Positions 59,413-64,000 of a stretch of 64,000 nt of DNA are shown here, in pieces. The stretch's first letter is position 1, and every line of letters begins with the position of its first letter. The notes under the pieces were generated by a model. That model was not told where the DNA came from, ran no database searches, and saw nothing but the letters and a program-made list of their open reading frames with translations. The stretch spans positions 124,001-188,000 of the forward strand of contig JAYPEK010000001.1 in the NCBI GenBank assembly GCA_038125725.1, written 5' to 3'. The stretch is from TMED8 sp038125725 (GTDB lineage: Bacteria > Pseudomonadota > Alphaproteobacteria > Rhodospirillales > Casp-alpha2). Made by a program: the position numbers and the translations under genes.

Positions 59413-60045
59413 TCAGTCCGCCGCCTGGTCGCGCCTCTCGGCGCCGATGGACAGCATGAACTGTTCCAGGGTCTCGTAGGGCTGGGCGCCGACAAGGCCG
59501 TGGCCGGCGGCGACGAAAGTTGGCACGCCGGTGACGCCGTATTGGCCCGACTTCGCCCAATCGGCATCGACCGCGTCCTTGAAGCGGCGCTCCTCGATCA
59601 CGGCCCGGGCCTCGGTTTCGTCCAAGCCCACCGCGCCGACGATCTGCAAGATCACGTCGACGTCGCCGATGTTGCGGTTGTTGACGAAATAGGCCTCGAA
59701 GAACTTGTCGTGGATGGCGGAACCGCCGGGCTGGGTCTCGGCCCAGGTGCCGACCTCCTGCGCGAGGCGGCTGTTGTAGGTATGGCTGCGTGGCCCGTAG
59801 GGCAGCCCCTCCGCCGCCATCAGCCCGGACATGCGAACGTTCTTGGCTTCCACTTCTTCGGGTCCGCAGCGGAATAGTTCTTCCAGGGTGCGGCCTTCGG
59901 AGGGCGTCTCCGGATGCAGCGGGAAGTGCACGCGGCGGATGCCGATGTCGAAGGCCTGGGCCAGTTTCTTCACCCGGTTGTCGCTCAGGTAGCACCAGGG
60001 GCAGACGTAATCGGAGAACAGCTCAAGCAGGACGGGTTCGGACAT
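59413..60045 (-). CDS. DsbA family oxidoreductase (FrnE-like)
   Basis: A 210-residue thioredoxin-fold protein of the FrnE branch. The active site is DYVCPWCYLS with the CPWC pair near residues 15-18. The helical insertion follows, with PYGPRSHTYNSRLAQEVG, and the cis-Pro loop is GVTGVPTFVAAG. There is no signal peptide, so it is cytoplasmic, as usual for FrnE, where it may act as an isomerase or in 2-hydroxychromene-type chemistry. The ATG is at 60043-60045. It follows the alkB gene on the minus strand, 61 bp downstream. Confidence 0.9.
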   Translation of the reverse strand: MSEPVLLELFSDYVCPWCYLSDNRVKKLAQAFDIGIRRVHFPLHPETPSEGRTLEELFRCGPEEVEAKNVRMSGLMAAEGLPYGPRSHTYNSRLAQEVGTWAETQPGGSAIHDKFFEAYFVNNRNIGDVDVILQIVGAVGLDETEARAVIEERRFKDAVDADWAKSGQYGVTGVPTFVAAGHGLVGAQPYETLEQFMLSIGAERRDQAAD

Positions 60046-60106
60046 GACGCGGCTTCTTTCATTTCGGTTCGGCGTCCATCATGCATCATTTCGCCGGCGG
60101 GAAAAA

Positions 60107-60697
60107 TCAACAGCCGGTGATCAGGCGGAAGGTGAGGTTGATGCGCTCGCCGACGGGCTTGGTGGTCTTCGGCACCGCATGTAGCCAATGCCGCTGGGTG
60201 CCGGGCCCCATGATCAAGAGATCGCCGTGGCCGAGCGGCACGTCGAGCTTCACTTGCGCATCGTCCTTGCGCTTGAGCACGAAGCGCCGGGCGGCGCCGA
60301 ACACCACCGAGGCGACGACCGGATCGGGACCCAGCTCCGGCTCGTCGTCGGCGTGCCAGCCCATGGAATCGCGCCCGTCGCGGTAGAGATTGGCGAGCAC
60401 GCCGTTGAACGCCTCGCCCGCCAGCGCCTCGATCCGTTGTTTGATCGGAAGCAACACATCGGGCCAGGGCCGGGCCGGCCAGGTCAGGTTCGAATAGGTA
60501 TAGGGCGCGTCCCCGTACCAGGCGCTGAGGCGCGGCTGGGTGATCTCGCGGCCGAAGATCGTGATCGTCGCTTCGCGCCAATCCAGCTCGCGGCGCAGGA
60601 TTTTGAACAGGCGGTCGGTCTCTTCGGGCGGGAAGGCGCGGCGGTGGAGGGCCGCCTCGGCGCCGGGCAGCGCCAGGCGTTCGGGCTCGGGCGTCAA
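60107..60697 (-). CDS. alkB: AlkB-type 2-oxoglutarate/Fe(II) dioxygenase
   Basis: A 196-residue AlkB-family dioxygenase that would reverse alkylation damage in nucleic acids. The Fe ligands are visible as MGWHADDEPELG (His and Asp of HxD) and the later His in HWLHAVP. The 2-oxoglutarate-binding Arg pair lies in GERINLTFRL. NLYRDGRDSMGWH is typical. The frame is open further upstream with no similarity; the likely start is TTG at 60695-60697, which overlaps the stop of the upstream PDZ gene in a TTGA tetranucleotide. Its N-terminus, before the first conserved strand, is short for the family. Confidence 0.88.
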   Translation of the reverse strand: MTPEPERLALPGAEAALHRRAFPPEETDRLFKILRRELDWREATITIFGREITQPRLSAWYGDAPYTYSNLTWPARPWPDVLLPIKQRIEALAGEAFNGVLANLYRDGRDSMGWHADDEPELGPDPVVASVVFGAARRFVLKRKDDAQVKLDVPLGHGDLLIMGPGTQRHWLHAVPKTTKPVGERINLTFRLITGC

Positions 60698-61665
60698 TGC
60701 AGCTTGGGCGCCAGGTAGAAGGCGGCGCGATCGGCGGAAGTGACGCTGACTTCCGCCAGCCGGCCGTCGCGGACGATGTTCAGCGGTACGTCGACGCCGG
60801 CGGGCCCGAGCGCCCACATGCGGCGGTAGAACTGCGCCAGCGAGGCCACCGGCTCGCCGCCGACACCGACCACCATGTCGCCGGCTTCGATGCCGGCCTC
60901 GTCGGCGGGGCCGCCGTCCCAGGTGTTGACGATGATTACCCGGTCGTCGGCCTCGGCCGAGAGCGCGCCGATCCAGGGGCGCGGCGGGTGCTGCACGGCG
61001 CCGAAGCGCTGCAGGTCGTCGAGGATCGGCACCAGGATGTCGATGGGGACGATCATGTTGCCGTCGAAGGAATCGAGCTCGCTCGGGTTTTTCTGAACGA
61101 ATAGCGAACCGATGCCGACCAGCCGGCCCTGGGTATCGATCAGCGCGGCGCCGCCCCAGAAGGGGTGCGGCGGCTCGGTGAACAGCGCCTCGTCCAACAG
61201 GTATTCCCAGTAGCCGGCGAATTCGCGCTTGTCGGCGACGACGGCGCTGACGGCACCCTCAGTGCCGCCGTGGCCGGCCAGGATCACCGGGTCGCCCACG
61301 TGCACGTCCCGCGCCGAACCGAGCGGCAGCGCCGGCGCGTTCAGCCGCCCCAGCGCCTGCACCAGGCCAAAGCCGGTCTCTTGGTCGTAGCCGACGACAT
61401 GGCCGGGAACCACCTGGCCGGTGTGGTCGGTCATCCAGATCTGCTCGGCCTCGACGATCAGGTAGCCGATGGTCAGCACCAGACCGGTATCGGAAATGAC
61501 GACGCCGTGCCCGGCGCGCTCGTCGCCCAAGGCCTGCACGGTGTAGGCGTTGTCCGGTACCTTGGTATGCAGGGAGACCACGGCGGAAAGCGCCGCGTTC
61601 AAATCGAAGGCGCAGGTGCCCGGGTCCGGGTGCAAGGTGGGATCGATGGAGTAGGTTTCGCTCAT
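60694..61665 (-). CDS. HtrA-like serine protease homologue with PDZ domain, catalytic triad lost
   Basis: A 323-residue protein with the fold pattern of DegP/HtrA proteases: a chymotrypsin-like part (about 30-215) and a PDZ domain (about 235-310, VNTWDGGPADEAGIEAGDMVVGVGG). The usual His, Asp and Ser positions do not match. LTIGYLIVEA replaces the TNxHV His region, DQETGFGLVQA replaces the D-x-A-V-L Asp region, and FWGGAALID replaces GNSGGPL. No signal peptide is visible. A protease is therefore unlikely; a binding or scaffold role fits better. The ATG at 61663-61665 follows a GGAG site at 6 nt. It precedes alkB with overlapping stop and start. Confidence 0.85.
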   Translation of the reverse strand: MSETYSIDPTLHPDPGTCAFDLNAALSAVVSLHTKVPDNAYTVQALGDERAGHGVVISDTGLVLTIGYLIVEAEQIWMTDHTGQVVPGHVVGYDQETGFGLVQALGRLNAPALPLGSARDVHVGDPVILAGHGGTEGAVSAVVADKREFAGYWEYLLDEALFTEPPHPFWGGAALIDTQGRLVGIGSLFVQKNPSELDSFDGNMIVPIDILVPILDDLQRFGAVQHPPRPWIGALSAEADDRVIIVNTWDGGPADEAGIEAGDMVVGVGGEPVASLAQFYRRMWALGPAGVDVPLNIVRDGRLAEVSVTSADRAAFYLAPKLH

Positions 61666-61676
61666 CTCTGGCTCCA

Positions 61677-63140
61677 TCATGGCCCGTTCGCGTCCGGCCT
61701 GTCACCCATTCTTTTCGCGCTCCCGAGGTCGTGAACGATGGCCCGCACCACCGCGGCCCAATCCCCGGCGGCCGGCTGGCGGTAGAGCCGAAGGCTCGCG
61801 TACCAGGGCGTTTCAGCCCCCTCGAGCCCCCAGCGCCAGTCCGGCACGAAGGGCAGCATCACCCAGGCCGGCTTGCCGAGCGCGCCGGCCAGATGCGCCA
61901 CGGCAGTATCGGCAGTGATCACCAGGTCGAGCGCCTGGACCAGGGCGGCGGTGTCGGCGAAGTCGCCGATGCGGGGCGCCAGATCCGTGATCCGTTCGCT
62001 GAAACCGCAAGCGGCGAGATCGTCCCGGCCGGGCCCCACCTGCAGGCTGAACAGCCGGACGTCCGGCACATCCAGCAGCGGGCCAAGCGCCGCCAGCGGC
62101 AGTGAGCGTCGTGCGTCGTTCTCGTGCGTCGGGCTGCCGGCCCAGACCAGGCCGACGGTTCGCGCCGTGCCGTCGCTGACATCCGCCGCCGGCTCGGCCG
62201 TAAGGTAGCCCTCGGCGCCGGGCATCTCGTCAGCCGCCGTGCCGAACAGCCCCGGCAGGTCCATCATCGGCAGGTAGGCGTCGCCCGCCGGCGCGGCCTC
62301 GTCTGCCGACCAGACCGTCTCCACGTCCGGCAGGCCGGCGACCAGGCGTTTCAGTTCCGGGCGGCAGCGCACCGAGGTCCGGAGTCCCCGTGCCGTCAGC
62401 CCCGTCAGGTAGCGGAGGCACTGGATGGTGTCGCCGAAGCCCTGCTCGCCGATCAGTAGCAGCCGCCCGCCGGCCAGGTCTTCGCCCCTCCAAAGGGGCA
62501 GGTTCAATTCCGCCCCGGGTGGGCGGCGCCCCGTGCCGCGCCAGCGCCAGGCATAGTCGGTCCAGGCTGCCGGCATCTCGCCCAGCAGCAGCCGTATCGC
62601 GCCCCGGTTGGCGCGGGCCTCGGCATGGTCGGGGTCCACTTCGAGGGCGCGCTCGAACTGGTCGCGGGCGGCGGCGAAGTCCCCCGACTCCTTCAGCGCC
62701 GCGCCCTTGAGGTTGAGGGCGTCGGCATTGGCGGCGTCGCGTACCAGCGCCTGTTCGGCGCGCTCCAGGGCCCCCGAGAAGTCGCCGGCAGCCAGTGCCA
62801 GCGCCGCAAGCCCGGTCAAGGGGCGGGGATCGTCCGGCGCGTCCGATGCCGCGCGGGCGAAGGCGTCGCGGGCGGCATCGGGACGGCCCGTGCGCATCAG
62901 GCATAGCGCCAGGATGTAGCGCGCCTCGGTCAGGGCCGGGTCGAGGCGCAGCGCGGTTTCCAGCAACGGCACGGCGTCGGCGAACCGGCTCTGGTCGTAG
63001 AGCAGCACGGCGAGGTTGGTCGCGGCGGGCAGGTGGTCCGGATCGGCCGCCACGATCGCCGCGTAGCCGGCCGCCGCCTGGTCCAGCCGGCCCGCCCGAT
63101 GGTCGTCGAGCGCTTTTCGGAAGGCGTCGGATGCGGTCAA
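61677..63140 (-). CDS. TPR-repeat glycosyltransferase-like protein
   Basis: A protein with about four TPR repeats (residues 1-190, DPDHLPAATNLAVLLYDQSR and similar) followed by a GT-B-like C-terminal region: LLLIGEQGFGDTIQCLRYL, GLVWAGSPTHENDARRSLPL and ITADTAVAHLAGALGKPAWV, as in GT41/GT9-type bacterial proteins. It may add sugars to protein or surface glycan. The start is uncertain. I place it at TTG 63140, because a promoter-like pair lies between 63165 and 63194; a GTG at 63221 is the other in-frame option. It is followed by the PDZ gene with 11 bp between. Confidence 0.82.
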   Translation of the reverse strand: MTASDAFRKALDDHRAGRLDQAAAGYAAIVAADPDHLPAATNLAVLLYDQSRFADAVPLLETALRLDPALTEARYILALCLMRTGRPDAARDAFARAASDAPDDPRPLTGLAALALAAGDFSGALERAEQALVRDAANADALNLKGAALKESGDFAAARDQFERALEVDPDHAEARANRGAIRLLLGEMPAAWTDYAWRWRGTGRRPPGAELNLPLWRGEDLAGGRLLLIGEQGFGDTIQCLRYLTGLTARGLRTSVRCRPELKRLVAGLPDVETVWSADEAAPAGDAYLPMMDLPGLFGTAADEMPGAEGYLTAEPAADVSDGTARTVGLVWAGSPTHENDARRSLPLAALGPLLDVPDVRLFSLQVGPGRDDLAACGFSERITDLAPRIGDFADTAALVQALDLVITADTAVAHLAGALGKPAWVMLPFVPDWRWGLEGAETPWYASLRLYRQPAAGDWAAVVRAIVHDLGSAKRMGDRPDANGP

Positions 63141-63164
63141 CGGGAGCCCCCAAGTTGGTTCAGA

Positions 63165-63194
63165 AATATAGGCGGCATTTGATGATATGCTCAA
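63165..63194 (-). promoter_or_regulatory. Putative promoter of the TPR glycosyltransferase gene
   Basis: On the minus strand TTGAGC (63189-63194) and TATATT (63165-63170) are separated by 18 bases. The pair lies 25 bases before the TTG start that I chose for the TPR gene, and inside the extra N-terminus if GTG 63221 were used. That makes the later start more likely. Match to consensus is moderate. Confidence 0.35.
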
Positions 63195-63195
63195 C

Positions 63196-63224
63196 TTGCC
63201 TTGCTGAAGCACCAGGGGCACAAT
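63196..63224 (+). promoter_or_regulatory. Putative promoter of the class II aldolase gene
   Basis: TTGCCT (63196-63201) and CACAAT (63219-63224) are separated by 17 bases and lie about 32 bases before the ATG at 63256, back to back with the leftward promoter. A strong AAGGAG ribosome site follows. The match to the sigma-70 consensus is moderate. Confidence 0.4.
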
Positions 63225-63255
63225 CTTCGGGCGCTTTTAGCCAAGGAGAACGAGC

Positions 63256-64000
63256 ATGGATGGGACCACCCCGCAAAGCGACGTGAAATCCCGCGTCAGC
63301 GCCGCCGAATGGGCGTTGCGCGAAGACCTGGCGGCTTGCTACAGGCTGGTCTACCGCAACGGCTGGGATGACGGCATCTTCACCCACAACTCGGCCCGCG
63401 TACCCGACGACGAGAACCACTTCCTGCTCAACCCCTACGGCCGCATGTTCTACGAGATCGACGCATCCAGCCTGGTCAAGGTCGACACCGAGGGCAACAT
63501 CGTCGACGGCGGTTCCATGGGCGCCGACGCGGATATCATCGATGCCGGCTTCACCATCCATTCCGCCGTGCACATGGCGCGCCACGACGCGCGTTGCGTC
63601 ATGCATACCCACACCGTCGCCGGCATGGCGGTCTCGGCGCAGGCCGACGGGCTACTGCCGCTGGCCCAGACCTCCATGCGCTTCTACAAGCGCCTCGCCT
63701 ATCACGACTACGAGGGCATCGCCACCGATCTGGACGAGCGCGAGCGCCTGGTCGCCGACCTCGGCACCTACAAGGCGATGATCCTGCGTAACCACGGGCT
63801 CCTGACCACCGGCCGCACGGTGGGCGAGGCCTACCAGCAGATGCGCTACCTGCAGCGCGCCTGCGAATTGCAGCTCGCCGCCCAGGCCGGCGGCAACCTG
63901 TCGCTGCCGCCCCAAGAGGTGCTCGACAAGACCGCCAAGCAGTTCGACCGCCTGGGCGACAACCAGACCGCCAGCGAGGCCGCCTGGTCGGCGCTCCGGC
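63256..64000 (+). CDS. Class II aldolase/adducin family protein (cut by window edge)
   Basis: The first 248 residues of a class II aldolase/adducin-type protein, usually a zinc-dependent aldolase or epimerase of about 250-260 residues. It shows DDGIFTHNSARVPDDENHFL at the N-terminal side, the metal-binding CVMHTHTVAGMAVSAQADG (His pair), and MILRNHGLLTTGRTVGEAY with the last His ligand. An AAGGAG site lies 7 nt before the ATG. The last few residues are outside the window. The exact substrate (fuculose-, ribulose- or other phosphate) is unclear. It diverges from the TPR gene. Confidence 0.9.
   Translation, partial: MDGTTPQSDVKSRVSAAEWALREDLAACYRLVYRNGWDDGIFTHNSARVPDDENHFLLNPYGRMFYEIDASSLVKVDTEGNIVDGGSMGADADIIDAGFTIHSAVHMARHDARCVMHTHTVAGMAVSAQADGLLPLAQTSMRFYKRLAYHDYEGIATDLDERERLVADLGTYKAMILRNHGLLTTGRTVGEAYQQMRYLQRACELQLAAQAGGNLSLPPQEVLDKTAKQFDRLGDNQTASEAAWSALR

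Overview
The window is high-GC, densely packed bacterial chromosome that fits an alphaproteobacterium, probably Rhodospirillales-like. The basis is the gene content (CobL-type CbiE-CbiT fusion, SUV3-like helicase followed by an S4 protein, 7Fe ferredoxin FdxA next to CarD) and a perfect GAAC-N7-GAAC LexA box, the operator form known from alphaproteobacteria. I see no rRNA, tRNA, insertion sequence, phage gene or CRISPR array. Taxonomy is an inference; no marker gene search was possible.

Region 1 (1-12.3 kb) is a cobalamin locus. After a truncated SCO1-type gene, cbiD-cobK run rightward. They meet a leftward operon cbiX-cobH-cobL-cobI-cbiG/cobJ-(unknown secreted protein)-cobM. cobD/cbiB follows at 10.3 kb, overlapping a ureohydrolase gene. 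Together these enzymes cover corrin-ring construction by the oxygen-independent, early-cobalt route. CbiX has a very His-rich tail. No cobalamin riboswitch was recognised.

Region 2 (12.3-27.9 kb) is mixed accessory content: a GST, a hybrid histidine kinase, a UxaA-type dehydratase gene interrupted by one in-frame stop, a pentapeptide-repeat lipoprotein and two GNAT acetyltransferases. It also holds a tight three-gene operon (membrane sensor, sensor-HAMP-MFS fusion, periplasmic binding protein), a SulP-STAS-cNMP transporter, and an exported protein with 23 MORN repeats. The three-gene operon is the best candidate for an undescribed system.

Region 3 (28-40.5 kb) starts with a SUV3-like helicase behind a LexA box and its S4 partner gene. 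It then has a GlcG/HbpS protein, a small gene behind a 17-bp perfect inverted repeat, and a glucan/disaccharide-type cluster (glgC, HIT-like phosphorylase, P-loop kinase, sucrose-phosphate-synthase-like glycosyltransferase). A methyltransferase, TerB-like protein, fdxA, carD and an M48 lipoprotein protease complete it.

Region 4 (40.5-57.7 kb) is a peptide/amide uptake and catabolism island around an IclR regulator. Leftward are an M81 (MlrC-like) hydrolase, a family III CoA-transferase and a DMT transporter. Rightward are a complete Dpp-type ABC importer, an M20 peptidase, an amidase and two more M81 proteins. A second DMT transporter lies at the left edge.

Region 5 (57.8-64 kb) holds a CYTH-CHAD protein, a FrnE-like DsbA, AlkB, a triad-less HtrA-like PDZ protein, a TPR glycosyltransferase and the start of a class II aldolase gene. 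No stretch longer than about 300 bases lacks a gene; the longest gap is the iclR/dpp divergent region (46096-46394), annotated below.
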